Assembly (NCBI GenBank): GCA_018224485.1
Contig: JAGTVE010000188.1
Location: 1-24,663 of the forward strand
Length of the DNA stretch: 24,663 bases
Source: Thioalkalivibrio sp.
Lineage (GTDB): Bacteria > Pseudomonadota > Gammaproteobacteria > Ectothiorhodospirales > Ectothiorhodospiraceae
Reading direction: 5' to 3'
The first letter of the stretch is position 1. Every line of letters starts with the position of its first letter. The notes beneath the pieces are model-generated. The model saw only the letters and a program-made list of their open reading frames with translations. It was not told where the DNA came from and did no database searches. Of the stretch, positions 1 to 7,901 are shown piece after piece. The translations under genes and the position numbers were made by a program.

Positions 1-351
1 AGACCGAGGTCGAACTGCGGATTGCGGGTGGTGGACCGGGATCGGAGCATGAAGCGCATGGGCGTTGCCTCTTCGCGAGATATCTCACCGAACGGTACCG
101 GGTTTCAGGGATGGTGTTCAAGCGTCCGCACCGGGCCTGCGGTTGACGATGGCGCGTTGCTCGATAAGACGGCGGACGTTTCACTTCCTCTCTCGGGAAG
201 ACAGCCACTCCGGAGGGGAAGTTTCCCCCAATGCGGCACAATCCCGGGCGGGAGCACTGCGGTCGCAGGATGCATCCGGGCGCCCTGCCGTCGAGACCCC
301 CTTGCGAAGGACGGCCGAACGGTGAAGCATGCCGGATTCGAGGAGCATTCG
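1..351. other. Region upstream of first gene, no gene seen
   Basis: I see no convincing gene in this stretch. The frame of the following exported protein stays open back to about position 22, but the residues encoded there are not protein-like and precede a normal signal peptide, so I treat them as untranslated. It holds a perfect 6-bp inverted repeat with a 2-nt centre (GGGGAA-GT-TTCCCC, 215-228) and a TTGACG hexamer at 143-148 that could be a -35 box. No good -10 box sits at 16-18 bp from it, so I do not call a promoter. Confidence 0.4.
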
Positions 352-1284
352 ATGGCAATGACGCGGCCCAGGAAGACGGGGTGGTTCGGGCCTGCATGCG
401 TGCTGGCATTCTCGCTTGCCACTGCGGGCGAGGAGCAGGACGCTGCACCGAGGCAACTCTACGCCGAGCCCTCGCCGCTGGCGCGCGTGATCGCCGGCGC
501 AGACGGCGCCTCCGAAGTGGCGCGCCTGGATCTCGCGGTGCTGATCGTGGAGGCCCTGGTCTCCGCATACGAGTCCGAGCTGGACGAGGCCCTGCGTGAG
601 GAGGCCCGGGACGCGGGAGATCGTCGCAAGCTGGGCCGCTGGCAACAGTCCGTCGCACCGGTCCTATCGGAGCTCCGGGTCGCACGCGCCGCGCTGTACG
701 GTGCCCGCGAGGTCGAGCTGCACGCCGACCGTCACGGCCGGGTCCTGCTGCTGATCGACGGTCGGCCGTCATGGATCGCCTGGCCACGCGTGACCGTGCA
801 GAACCGGCTGGAAAGGGAGATCGTGGCTGCGTTCTGCAGTCGTCACGGGTGTCCGGCAGAGGGGACGGGGGCCGCCCGGCAGCCGGAGTCGGTGCAGGGC
901 GGCTGGGTCCTTTCACAGGGACGCCCCCCGGGTTGGGAGAGCGTAAACGGGCTGCGCTGCGAGTTCCCGGACCTCTCCTCGCGCGCCGAGCGCGAGGCCA
1001 CCTGCAGGGCGCTCGCGACGGACCTTTATACGCTGGCAGCGGCCCTGCAGGAGGCCGCGCGCCGCGGTCAGCGCATCGAGTGGCCGCACCTGGCCCTCGA
1101 TGCCGGGCCGGCCGGCGTGCGCCAGCGGGTGGTGGTGACCGAACGCGGGGATTACGTCTCCGTTGCCGTTCCCGAACTTGCGGGCAACCCCGTGGACTGG
1201 GCCGAGGTGCGGCGGTGGCTCCAGGCGCGCAGCGAGGGGCGCAGCGCCGTGGCGACGGTACTGGGTAGCGCGGACGCCAGATGA
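352..1284 (+). CDS. Exported protein of unknown function
   Basis: I do not recognise the family of this 310-residue protein. The start at 352 is chosen because a Shine-Dalgarno-like GAGGAG lies just upstream and because it places a typical signal peptide at the N-terminus: MAMTRPRKTG, then a hydrophobic run to about residue 25 with possible cleavage near ATAG-EEQ. The frame is open further upstream but that part looks non-coding. The mature part is rich in acidic residues, Arg and Ala, and probably mostly helical. It has four cysteines (C162, C167, C203, C218) that could form disulfides in the periplasm. The DUF2339 membrane protein starts about 125 bp downstream on the same strand, so the two may work together at the envelope; that is inference from proximity only. 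Confidence 0.65.
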   Translation: MAMTRPRKTGWFGPACVLAFSLATAGEEQDAAPRQLYAEPSPLARVIAGADGASEVARLDLAVLIVEALVSAYESELDEALREEARDAGDRRKLGRWQQSVAPVLSELRVARAALYGAREVELHADRHGRVLLLIDGRPSWIAWPRVTVQNRLEREIVAAFCSRHGCPAEGTGAARQPESVQGGWVLSQGRPPGWESVNGLRCEFPDLSSRAEREATCRALATDLYTLAAALQEAARRGQRIEWPHLALDAGPAGVRQRVVVTERGDYVSVAVPELAGNPVDWAEVRRWLQARSEGRSAVATVLGSADAR

Positions 1285-1317
1285 TCCGGCCGGCCGCACG
1301 AGCTTGTAACCCCCGGG

Positions 1318-1334
1318 CCGCCGGTCCGCGGCGG
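1318..1334. repeat. GC-rich inverted repeat between two genes
   Basis: CCGCCG (1318-1323) and CGGCGG (1329-1334) form a 6-bp stem with a 5-nt loop. A second possible pairing, GTAACC (1306-1311) with GGTTAC (1333-1338), encloses it but uses some of the same bases. No T-tract follows, so an intrinsic terminator is only weakly supported. Confidence 0.3.
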
Positions 1335-1410
1335 TTACCCGTGCCGGAAGGATGCGTTCTGGGCTAGTCTTGGCCCACTGCGCACGGCAGTGATTTCGGG
1401 GGCGGCGTGG

Positions 1411-4089
1411 ATGGGTGTGCTGGGCGGGCTGCTTTTGGCGATGCTTCTGTTCGGCGTGCTGCTCGGGGCCGCGCTGGGCTGGGTGAGCGCCCTGCGCCTG
1501 CGGGACGTGGCGGCGCGGCTGGCCCGGCTGGAGGCGGAACTCCATCGGCTGCGGCCCCCGGCCGGCGAGGGGCCCGAGGCGTCCAGGGCCAAGGCTGCGC
1601 CCCCGGATGCGCCCCCGGATGCGCCCCGGTGGGAAGCGCCGCGGCAACCGGATGCCGCCAATGCGGCAGACGCCGCCGCGGTCGCATCATCCGCCACCAG
1701 GGCATCGCGCAGGGGTCGGCCCGGACCCGCGCGCCTGGCCGCCGGTCAGGTCCTGGCGGGAATCCGGGATCACTGGATGGTGTGGCTGGGAGGGTTGTCG
1801 ATCGGTCTCGCGGGGATCTTCCTGGTGCGCCATTCGATCGAGCAGGGCTGGCTTGGGCCGGCCGCGCGCGTCCTGCTGGGGATCACGACCGGTGTGGTCC
1901 TGCACGCGCTTGCCGAGTGGCTGCGCCGGCGCACGAAGCGACACTATGACGCGCTCTCCGCGCTGGCCGGGGGCGCGAGCCTGACCCTGTACGCAGCGGT
2001 GCTCGCGGCGCTGCATCTCTACCAGCTCTGGCCTGCGGCGGTGATCTTCCTGCTCCTGGCATTGATATCGCTGGGCACGATGCTGCTGGCGCTGCGCCAC
2101 GGCCCTGTCCTCGCGATCCTGGGCATCCTCGGTGCCTACGCGGTTCCCGCGCTGCTCGGTGGCGAGGCCGATCAGCTCGTCACGGTCCTTGCGTACAGCC
2201 TGACCGTTGCCCTGGCCGCCTTCCTGCTGATGCGATACGTCTATCGCCCCTGGCTGTGGTGGGGCACCGTGGCCGGTGCGGTCTTCTGGTGGGGGATCGC
2301 GCTGCAGGCGGGTGCGCAGACCGAAGCCTGGCTCGGCCTGTATCTCGCGGTTCTCGCCTGGGGCATGCTGGCGCTGCGGTCGGGCAACTACCGCCTGAGC
2401 CGTCCCCTCGCCGATGCCAACCCTCCCCTCGGCTGGCGCGACTGGCTGCGCGGCGATGGGTCCGAGCAGGCGCAGCTGCTCAAGGCGCTGGTGATTCTGA
2501 TCCTGGCACAGGCCTATGCGATCGCACTGGATCCGCTGTGGTCGCTGGGACCCCTGGTATGGCTGCCGTTGCCGGCACTGATTCTGGTGGCCAGCCGCTA
2601 CAACGAAGCGCTTCGGGCGTTGCCGTGGGTTGCGCTGATGGCGATGGTGGCGGGTTACATCGCGAGTGCAATCACCTGGCAGCCCTTCGATCCGTGGCTG
2701 GGATTCCTGCGCCCGGTGGCGGCGGACGATCTGCGGGTTGCATTGGTCTCGCTGGCCCTGCTGGGGCTGCTGTTCAGCGTGGGCGGCGCCTGGCATCTGC
2801 ATGCCCGGCGCGACTCGGCACTGGCCGCATCGCTCGCCTACATGGCCCCGCCCGTCGTGCTGGCGCTGGCCTATGTGCTGGCCCCAGACACGCTGCAGGG
2901 CTGGATGCTGAGCGCTGCGAGCCTGGCGGTGGGTCTCGCGCTCGGCGGGCTCGCGGGCAGGCGGCTGCGCGCCGGGCAGGCGGATGCGGTTGCGTTCTGG
3001 CAGATCGCGTCGGCCCATCTGGCGTATTCCCTGGCGGTGGTGATCGGTCTCGAACAGGTGACGCTGACCCTCGCGCTGGCCGTTCAGGTGCTCTCCCTGA
3101 CCTGGCTGGTTCAGCGCTTCGCGGTGCCGCACCTGGGCTGGCTGGTGAAACTCGCGCTGATGGTGGTCGTGGTGCGGCTGACGCTGAACCCGTGGCTGCT
3201 GGAGTACGGCCCCGCCACATCGTGGACGCTCGCGACCTATGGCGGCAGCCTGGTCGTGGTCTGGCTCGCGAGCCGGCTGGTGCCGGCCGAGGCGGGGCTG
3301 AGGGCCTGGCTGCAGGTCGGCGCAGTGCATCTGCTGCTGCTGTTCCTGCACGTGCTGATCCGGTTCCAGCTCTACGATGGCAACGTCTTCGCGTCCCGCT
3401 ACGACTTCACCGAGGCGGCGCTGAACACCTCGTTGTGGGCGTCGTTTGCACTGCTGTACTTCTGGCGCAGCCGTCTCGGCAGCGAGTTGCGGGAGCTGCA
3501 CCGGGTGCTCGCGCAGGTCCTGATGCTGCTCGCGGTGGGCGGCTACCTGATGCTGGTCACGGTAATGAACCCCCTGTGGGACGCGGCGAGTAGCGTCATG
3601 ATCGCGCCAACCCCGGTGCTGAACCTGCTGCTGCTCGCCTATGCCCTGCCCGTGGTGCTCTGGGCACTGGCCAGCCGCTACTATGAACCGGACCTGCGGC
3701 CGTTCTTCGCGTTCCTGGCGGGCGTCGGGCTGTGGCTGTTCGTCACCCTCGAGATCCGGCACCTCTGGCACGGCCGGCTGGATCTTGCGGACGCCGTCCG
3801 TGACGGGGAGCTCTACAGCTATTCTGCGGTCTGGCTGCTGATGGCCGTGGGCACGATGGTGCTCGGGATCCTGCGCGGCCGGGCGGCCCTTTATCGTGGC
3901 GGTCTGGCGCTGCTGCTCCTGGTGGTCCTGAAGATCTTCTTCATCGACATGGCGGGACTGACCGGACTGCTGCGGGCGGTGTCCTTCATGGGTCTCGGTC
4001 TATCCCTGCTGGGCCTGGCCTTCCTGCACCAGTACCTCGGGCGCCGTCGCGGGCCCGGGGGCCGGGTCCCGAGCGCAAGCTCGCCCTGA
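1411..4089 (+). CDS. DUF2339 family multi-pass membrane protein
   Basis: This is a very hydrophobic protein of 892 residues. An N-terminal membrane segment (about residues 1-25) is followed by a short helical stretch rich in Arg, Leu and Glu, then an Ala/Pro-rich linker that includes an APPD tandem repeat and ends near residue 115. From there to the C-terminus it is a near-continuous array of more than twenty predicted transmembrane helices, closing with a short basic tail. Size and layout fit DUF2339 predicted membrane proteins; motifs such as WMVWLGGLSIGLAGIFLVR and LAILGILGAYAVPALL are typical of the family. The biochemical role of DUF2339 is not established. I prefer ATG 1411, with a G-rich Shine-Dalgarno-like stretch 8-13 nt upstream, over GTG 1390, which has none. 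It follows the exported protein at 352-1284. Confidence 0.85.
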   Translation: MGVLGGLLLAMLLFGVLLGAALGWVSALRLRDVAARLARLEAELHRLRPPAGEGPEASRAKAAPPDAPPDAPRWEAPRQPDAANAADAAAVASSATRASRRGRPGPARLAAGQVLAGIRDHWMVWLGGLSIGLAGIFLVRHSIEQGWLGPAARVLLGITTGVVLHALAEWLRRRTKRHYDALSALAGGASLTLYAAVLAALHLYQLWPAAVIFLLLALISLGTMLLALRHGPVLAILGILGAYAVPALLGGEADQLVTVLAYSLTVALAAFLLMRYVYRPWLWWGTVAGAVFWWGIALQAGAQTEAWLGLYLAVLAWGMLALRSGNYRLSRPLADANPPLGWRDWLRGDGSEQAQLLKALVILILAQAYAIALDPLWSLGPLVWLPLPALILVASRYNEALRALPWVALMAMVAGYIASAITWQPFDPWLGFLRPVAADDLRVALVSLALLGLLFSVGGAWHLHARRDSALAASLAYMAPPVVLALAYVLAPDTLQGWMLSAASLAVGLALGGLAGRRLRAGQADAVAFWQIASAHLAYSLAVVIGLEQVTLTLALAVQVLSLTWLVQRFAVPHLGWLVKLALMVVVVRLTLNPWLLEYGPATSWTLATYGGSLVVVWLASRLVPAEAGLRAWLQVGAVHLLLLFLHVLIRFQLYDGNVFASRYDFTEAALNTSLWASFALLYFWRSRLGSELRELHRVLAQVLMLLAVGGYLMLVTVMNPLWDAASSVMIAPTPVLNLLLLAYALPVVLWALASRYYEPDLRPFFAFLAGVGLWLFVTLEIRHLWHGRLDLADAVRDGELYSYSAVWLLMAVGTMVLGILRGRAALYRGGLALLLLVVLKIFFIDMAGLTGLLRAVSFMGLGLSLLGLAFLHQYLGRRRGPGGRVPSASSP
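1597..1630 (+). repeat. 12-bp tandem repeat inside the DUF2339 gene
   Basis: The unit GCGCCCCCGGAT occurs twice perfectly (1597-1608, 1609-1620), followed by a partial third copy. It encodes APPD-APPD-APR in the linker between the first membrane segment and the main membrane domain. Copy-number change would be in frame, so linker length may vary between strains. Confidence 0.6.
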
Positions 4090-4219
4090 GGATCTGGCGA
4101 TCCGCGCCGCGCGCGCGAACGGCCGGCCCGTTGCGTTGTGATCAACATCGCGTTCTCGAACGGCGGGAACTCCGACGGGTGCGCGGATCATCCACGCCCT
4201 GTCGATCGGCATTTTTCTT

Positions 4220-4234
4220 ACCGGCATCGCCGGT
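4220..4234. repeat. Perfect inverted repeat upstream of carbonic anhydrase gene
   Basis: ACCGGC-ATC-GCCGGT is a perfect 6-bp inverted repeat with a 3-nt centre, in the 265-bp gap between the DUF2339 gene and the LCIB-type gene, about 120 bp before the latter's start. It could be an operator half-site pair or a small RNA hairpin. No strong promoter hexamers could be fixed next to it, and it has no T-tract, so its role is open. Confidence 0.3.
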
Positions 4235-4354
4235 GCCAGCAGCTCAAGTCCGACAAACTGCTAGGATGCGCGTTTTCCCGTCACCCCCCGACCAGCGCAG
4301 GCAACTGCGCGAACGATCGTGGTGGTGAACCCTCCTTCAGGCGACCTGCAACCG

Positions 4355-5542
4355 ATGTTTACCTCCCCCAGCAACATCGAGGAACTGATACGCGGTTTTC
4401 ATCTTGAGGATTCGATGCTGCGCTACAGCAGCTTCGCGCCGCGCCTCTACAACTACTGTCGCAGTCTCGGTTTCCAGCCGGGACGGATCCTGCCGTCGCG
4501 GGCCTTCTGCTCGGACGAGAGCCAGGGCTACCCGACCATCCTGATCGCGAAGCACTTCGGCACCTTCCCCTTCAACCACGGCCGGGGGGGCGCGATCGTC
4601 GCCACCCAGCGCCATGGTCCGTTCTCGGAGCATGGGCAGGATCTGGTCATCGTTCAGGCCAGCCACGTCGGGTACGACCCGGAGACAGCGGCGTTCGGGC
4701 AGTACCGCCGGATCCACGCGCAGCATGCGGGGCACTCGACCAGCTGCGGCAAGATTGCCGGCGTGATCGCGCCCTACCAGCGCGAGTACGAGTTCGCTCA
4801 GGGCGGCGTGCTGCTGGAGTCCTGCGGCGGTTCCCTGTGTGTGTGCATCGACAACGGGCTGCTGCGCGGCAACCGGCGCGAGGGGCTGTTCCTGAATCTC
4901 GCTCGCCTGGCGGAGCCGGATCTGAACGGAGAGTTCACGCCGGTACGCGCCTACAGCACCTCGAAGAGCTTCGCCGCCAGCACGGTGCTGCAGCGCCAGT
5001 TGTCGGATCTGCACCTGCGGGAGGGCGAGCGCCTCCCGATCGGAGCGCACCTTGAGCCGAGCATGTTCTACTTTCAGAGGGATCTCGACGAGACACCCGA
5101 GGGGCGGGACCAGCAGGAGCGGGGCCTGATCGGCGCGATGCCCTGGATCGTGACCTCGCCGCATCCGCTGTTGACGGCCGCGCAGATCAATACCCAGGTG
5201 GAGTTCGACCGCGCCTTTCGTACCGCGGCCCAGGCCCCGAGCTTCCGGGGCAAGCGATTGCTGTACGTGTCGGGCCTGAACATCGACATCTCGCCGCAGC
5301 CGGGCGAGAACTTTCCGGCGACCCATTTCGTGCCCTGGGCCGCCTACCTGCAGGATCGCGAAGGCCGGGCGCGCATCCTTGAGCAGCCGGAGCTGCTGAT
5401 GGCCCTGCTGGCGCAGAGCGAGGACAATCCCGACGCGGTGGACCTGGAGACGGCGATCACCGTGATGGCCGAGGGCGACATGGTGCGCGTGGGGCGGACC
5501 GCGTCCGCACAGGGCTTGCCGCCGACCCCGTCATCGACGTGA
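4355..5542 (+). CDS. LCIB/LCIC-type beta-carbonic anhydrase family protein
   Basis: This is probably a zinc enzyme interconverting CO2 and bicarbonate. The family was first known from algal limiting-CO2-inducible proteins B/C, which have a beta-carbonic anhydrase fold with a Cys-His-Cys zinc site and an Asp-Arg dyad. Visible here (395-residue numbering) are FCSDES with C52 and D54, a GTFPFNHGRGG stretch, ASHVGYD with H104, a nearby RR pair (R118/R119), and SCGKIAGV with C131. This order matches the family pattern of C-x-DE, G-FPF-G, PHxGxD, RR and CGA. The residue assignments are by memory of the family, not alignment. There is no signal peptide, so it is likely cytoplasmic. The start is uncertain: ATG 4355 is preferred over GTG 4319, though neither has a strong ribosome binding site. 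Downstream is a PilZ gene, about 105 bp away. Confidence 0.72.
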   Translation: MFTSPSNIEELIRGFHLEDSMLRYSSFAPRLYNYCRSLGFQPGRILPSRAFCSDESQGYPTILIAKHFGTFPFNHGRGGAIVATQRHGPFSEHGQDLVIVQASHVGYDPETAAFGQYRRIHAQHAGHSTSCGKIAGVIAPYQREYEFAQGGVLLESCGGSLCVCIDNGLLRGNRREGLFLNLARLAEPDLNGEFTPVRAYSTSKSFAASTVLQRQLSDLHLREGERLPIGAHLEPSMFYFQRDLDETPEGRDQQERGLIGAMPWIVTSPHPLLTAAQINTQVEFDRAFRTAAQAPSFRGKRLLYVSGLNIDISPQPGENFPATHFVPWAAYLQDREGRARILEQPELLMALLAQSEDNPDAVDLETAITVMAEGDMVRVGRTASAQGLPPTPSST

Positions 5543-5622
5543 ACCGTCTGCATAGGGTTTTTGGTGGGGGGTGCCGGAGCGGAGGTCCCTCCTCTTCTGC
5601 CCCGACTCGATAGCATTTCTGT

Positions 5623-5640
5623 GAAGTTGGGCTAAACTTC
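5623..5640. repeat. Inverted repeat just before the PilZ start
   Basis: GAAGTT (5623-5628) and AACTTC (5635-5640) form a perfect 6-bp inverted repeat with a 6-nt loop, ending 7 nt before the PilZ start codon. Because it covers the place where a ribosome binding site should be and no strong Shine-Dalgarno is visible, it could influence translation initiation or be a regulator site. A second small one, GGAGG-TC-CCTCC, lies at 5581-5592. Confidence 0.4.
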
Positions 5641-5647
5641 TGATTGG

Positions 5648-6091
5648 ATGACTGAACGCCGACTCATGCCCCGATTCCCGTTCCGCTGGCCTGTGGAGGT
5701 CCGCGGTCCTCGCGGCGAGCGCTTCTTTGCGCGGAGCTCGGAGATCTCGGGACGGGGGATCGGCATGGTGGTCGATCATCTTACGGCGGTCGGTCTCGCG
5801 CCTGGCGGTACCGTTCTCGGGCCGCACACTCCAGTCATCGACGTGCAACTCCAGGTGCCCGGAGAGGACACCGGCGGCGATATCCGGCTCGAGGGGCGGG
5901 TGCGGCACATCCGTCGGCTCTCCCAGCAGCAGTATCTGGTCGGGGTGAACTTCATCGATCCGGATGCCGCCCTGCAGCTGTTACAGCGGGTCAGGGCCCG
6001 CGCCGCACCCTCACCCCAACCCTCCCCCGCAAGCGGGGGAGGGAGGGTTTCATCGTCGGGGGTGGCGCAGGGCCGTGACAGTTTATGTTAA
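5648..6091 (+). CDS. PilZ domain protein, likely c-di-GMP receptor
   Basis: This 147-residue single-domain PilZ protein is presumably a cytoplasmic c-di-GMP effector. The N-terminus carries the RxxxR signature (R5-LMP-R9), followed by a barrel with E32-x-S34-x-x-G37 in the place of the usual D/N-x-S-x-x-G motif. The final strand is the typical YLVGVNFIDPD. The Asp/Asn to Glu change is mildly unusual, so binding should not be assumed. After about residue 115 the protein no longer resembles PilZ: the tail PSPQPSPASGGGR comes from a palindromic dispersed repeat that the gene runs into, so the reading frame ends some 30 codons past its natural place. The start at 5648 keeps the RRxxxR motif; ATG 5666 would lose it. 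Possible partners in the window are the FlhG-like ATPase and HDOD kinase downstream. Confidence 0.8.
   Translation: MTERRLMPRFPFRWPVEVRGPRGERFFARSSEISGRGIGMVVDHLTAVGLAPGGTVLGPHTPVIDVQLQVPGEDTGGDIRLEGRVRHIRRLSQQQYLVGVNFIDPDAALQLLQRVRARAAPSPQPSPASGGGRVSSSGVAQGRDSLC
6005..6050. repeat. Dispersed palindromic (REP-like) repeat at PilZ 3' end
   Basis: The sequence has a CCTCACCCCAACC-like lead-in and then a perfect 11-bp stem, CCCTCCCCCGC (6020-6030) against GCGGGGGAGGG (6033-6043), with a 2-nt AA loop and a short GGGTTT tail. This form (lead-in, CCCGC-AA-GCGGG hairpin) is a known kind of small interspersed repeat in proteobacterial genomes, often translated as SPQPSP-type peptides when it falls in genes. 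It may also act as a transcription terminator for the PilZ gene. Confidence 0.65.
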
Positions 6092-6299
6092 CGAATGCGT
6101 CGTGCGCCGCGAGGGACCCGGATGGCCGATGACGGCCTTCGGCCTCTTCCGCCCTCGTTTCTCTCCTGGTCGGGGGGCTGACGGGTCGATTGTCCTTGCC
6201 GTAGGCGAAACGCTGGGCTAGGCGAAGGGTATAGTGGACGGTGACCGGTTCCCGAAGGGGCATCGGCAGTGGCGTGTCGTCCGGAGAAAGGCGATCTTC

Positions 6300-7871
6300 A
6301 TGCAGGCAGAACAGTTCCCCAGGCACGCGGCCGCGATATCGGCACCGGACCCGAAGGTGCCGTCTCCGGCGCAACGTCGGCCACGCATCATTGCGATCAC
6401 CAGCGGCAAGGGCGGCGTCGGCAAGTCCAGTATCGCGGTGAATCTGGGTCTGACGCTCGCGCGCTACGGGCGACGGGTGTGCATCCTCGATGCCGACACC
6501 GGGCTGGCCAACGTGAACATCATGCTCGGCCTGCGTCCGGGCAGGAGCCTGGAGCACGTGCTGGCCGGCGAGTGCCCGATCGAGGACATCCTGCTCGAGG
6601 CCCCGCACGGCCTGAAGGTGATTCCGGGCGCGAACGGCATCAGCGAGTGCGTGAACCTGGACCCGGAGCGGCAGCAGCGCCTGGTCACCGAGCTTGACCG
6701 CATCGAGGGCGATTTCGACTACCTGTTGCTGGACACCGCCGCGGGCATCAGCGAGACGACGCTGGACTTCGTCAGTGCGGCGCACCAGGTCCTCCTCGTG
6801 ATCACCCCGGAACCCACCGCCCTGACGGATGCCTTTTCCCTGCTGAAGCTCGCACTGCGCAGGCACCCGGTTGCCTGTGAGGTGGTCGTGAACATGGCCG
6901 CCAGCTTCAACGAGGCGCACAGCGTCTTCCAGCGCTTCCACGGCGCCGTCGGCAAGTACCTTGAGGCGGACGTGAACTTCCTGGGTTTCGTGCAGCGGGA
7001 CGAGAGCATGCGCACGGCGGTGTCCCTGCAGCACCCGGTCGCGCTGTTTCCGGAAACGGACCCGTCGAGCCGTCCCTTCCAGCGTCTCGCCGAGGCACTG
7101 GAGGAGGGCGCACCGAACGGGCAGGGCACGGAGGGCTTCAGCCGGTTCTGGTTCCGGCGCTTCCTGGAGCCCGCCGGCATCCCGGCACCGGCGGGCGGAC
7201 GGCTGCCGCGGACCGAAGAGACCGGTGAACCCGGGTTGACCGAACCGTCTCCCGCTCCCGGGACCACCAGGACGGAGCCGATCCCGCCCCCGGATCGTCT
7301 CGCGGCCCTGCGCAGCGAGTGCTGGCAGCTCCTCGAGGAGATGGACGACGCCCGGCTGCTCGCGCAGTGGATCGAGGGGCTGCATGCGCGGTACTGGGAT
7401 CGCTTCGGGCGGCCGGGCATCGACCTGCAGCGTTTCCTCGAGCGCCTGGAGGGCGATCCCGAAGCCTATGCGCAGATACTGGCGATGCTGCGCGAGCGCT
7501 TCGGAACTGCCGACGCGGACGCCTATCCGGAGCCGGGACCATCCCCGGAACCCGAGAGCGGCGGGACCACGGAAGAAGGGGAAAGGGAGGCCTCCGCCGC
7601 GGCCGTGCGTGCCCCGGAACCGACCGCGGAGACGGCCGGCGGTGACGCGCAGGCGGTCCCGGTCGGTGCGGAACCGCGCCCGGATTTCGGCCGGACCGCG
7701 GCGGCAACCGGCGCGCGGCCGCCGACCTTGCCGCAGGCCCGGCAGGTCGATCCCGCCCGGGCGCACACCTATGATCCGGGGCGGTTCGGAACGCAGCGGG
7801 AACTGGCGGACAGACTGCAGCAGATGAGTCCCGATGACGGAACCCTGCTGGACCTGATTCGGCGGCTGTGA
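6300..7871 (+). CDS. FlhG/FleN-like MinD-type ATPase with C-terminal extension
   Basis: This 523-residue protein has an N-terminal MinD/ParA-type ATPase domain (about residues 28-270). It shows the deviant Walker A TSGKGGVGKSS (34-44), the A' motif ILDADTGLAN (62-71) and Walker B LLLDTAAG (142-149). The sequence resembles FlhG/FleN, the ATPases that set number and place of polar flagella, for example in DTAAGISETTLDFV and QRDESMRTAV. A second half of about 250 residues is unlike FlhG: Pro/Glu-rich linkers (280-340 and 410-490), a small helical block around 345-410 with RYWDRFGRPGIDLQRFLERL, and a C-terminal helix ending LLDLIRRL. No flagellar gene is in the window, so the cargo is unknown. 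It may position the PilZ protein or HDOD kinase encoded beside it. ATG 6300 has a clear GGAGAAAGG Shine-Dalgarno. Confidence 0.8.
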   Translation: MQAEQFPRHAAAISAPDPKVPSPAQRRPRIIAITSGKGGVGKSSIAVNLGLTLARYGRRVCILDADTGLANVNIMLGLRPGRSLEHVLAGECPIEDILLEAPHGLKVIPGANGISECVNLDPERQQRLVTELDRIEGDFDYLLLDTAAGISETTLDFVSAAHQVLLVITPEPTALTDAFSLLKLALRRHPVACEVVVNMAASFNEAHSVFQRFHGAVGKYLEADVNFLGFVQRDESMRTAVSLQHPVALFPETDPSSRPFQRLAEALEEGAPNGQGTEGFSRFWFRRFLEPAGIPAPAGGRLPRTEETGEPGLTEPSPAPGTTRTEPIPPPDRLAALRSECWQLLEEMDDARLLAQWIEGLHARYWDRFGRPGIDLQRFLERLEGDPEAYAQILAMLRERFGTADADAYPEPGPSPEPESGGTTEEGEREASAAAVRAPEPTAETAGGDAQAVPVGAEPRPDFGRTAAATGARPPTLPQARQVDPARAHTYDPGRFGTQRELADRLQQMSPDDGTLLDLIRRL

Positions 7872-7873
7872 GA

Positions 7874-7900
7874 GCCCGGCTTCCCGGCGGGCCTTCGCCT
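7874..7900 (+). terminator. Possible terminator after the FlhG-like gene
   Basis: GCCCG (7874-7878) and CGGGC (7888-7892) pair around a 9-nt loop that can itself fold as CCGG/CCGG. It starts 3 nt after the stop codon and is followed by pyrimidine-rich CTTCGCCTTTT. The stem is short, so this is a moderate call. Confidence 0.4.
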
Positions 7901-7901
7901 T

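Noticed and set aside
1687..3771. 694-codon minus-strand frame antisense to the DUF2339 gene
   Set aside because: Its translation is Gln/Arg/His-rich with no domain pattern, as expected opposite a Leu/Ala-rich membrane protein gene in GC-rich DNA.
4138..4407. 89-codon frame upstream of and overlapping the carbonic anhydrase gene
   Set aside because: No recognisable motif, composition rich in Arg/His/Pro/Ser, and it overlaps the start of a well-supported gene in another frame.
6230..6235. TATAGT hexamer as a -10 box for the FlhG-like gene
   Set aside because: The only TTGCCG upstream is 28 bp away and the correctly spaced hexamer is GAAACG, so the promoter is not supported.
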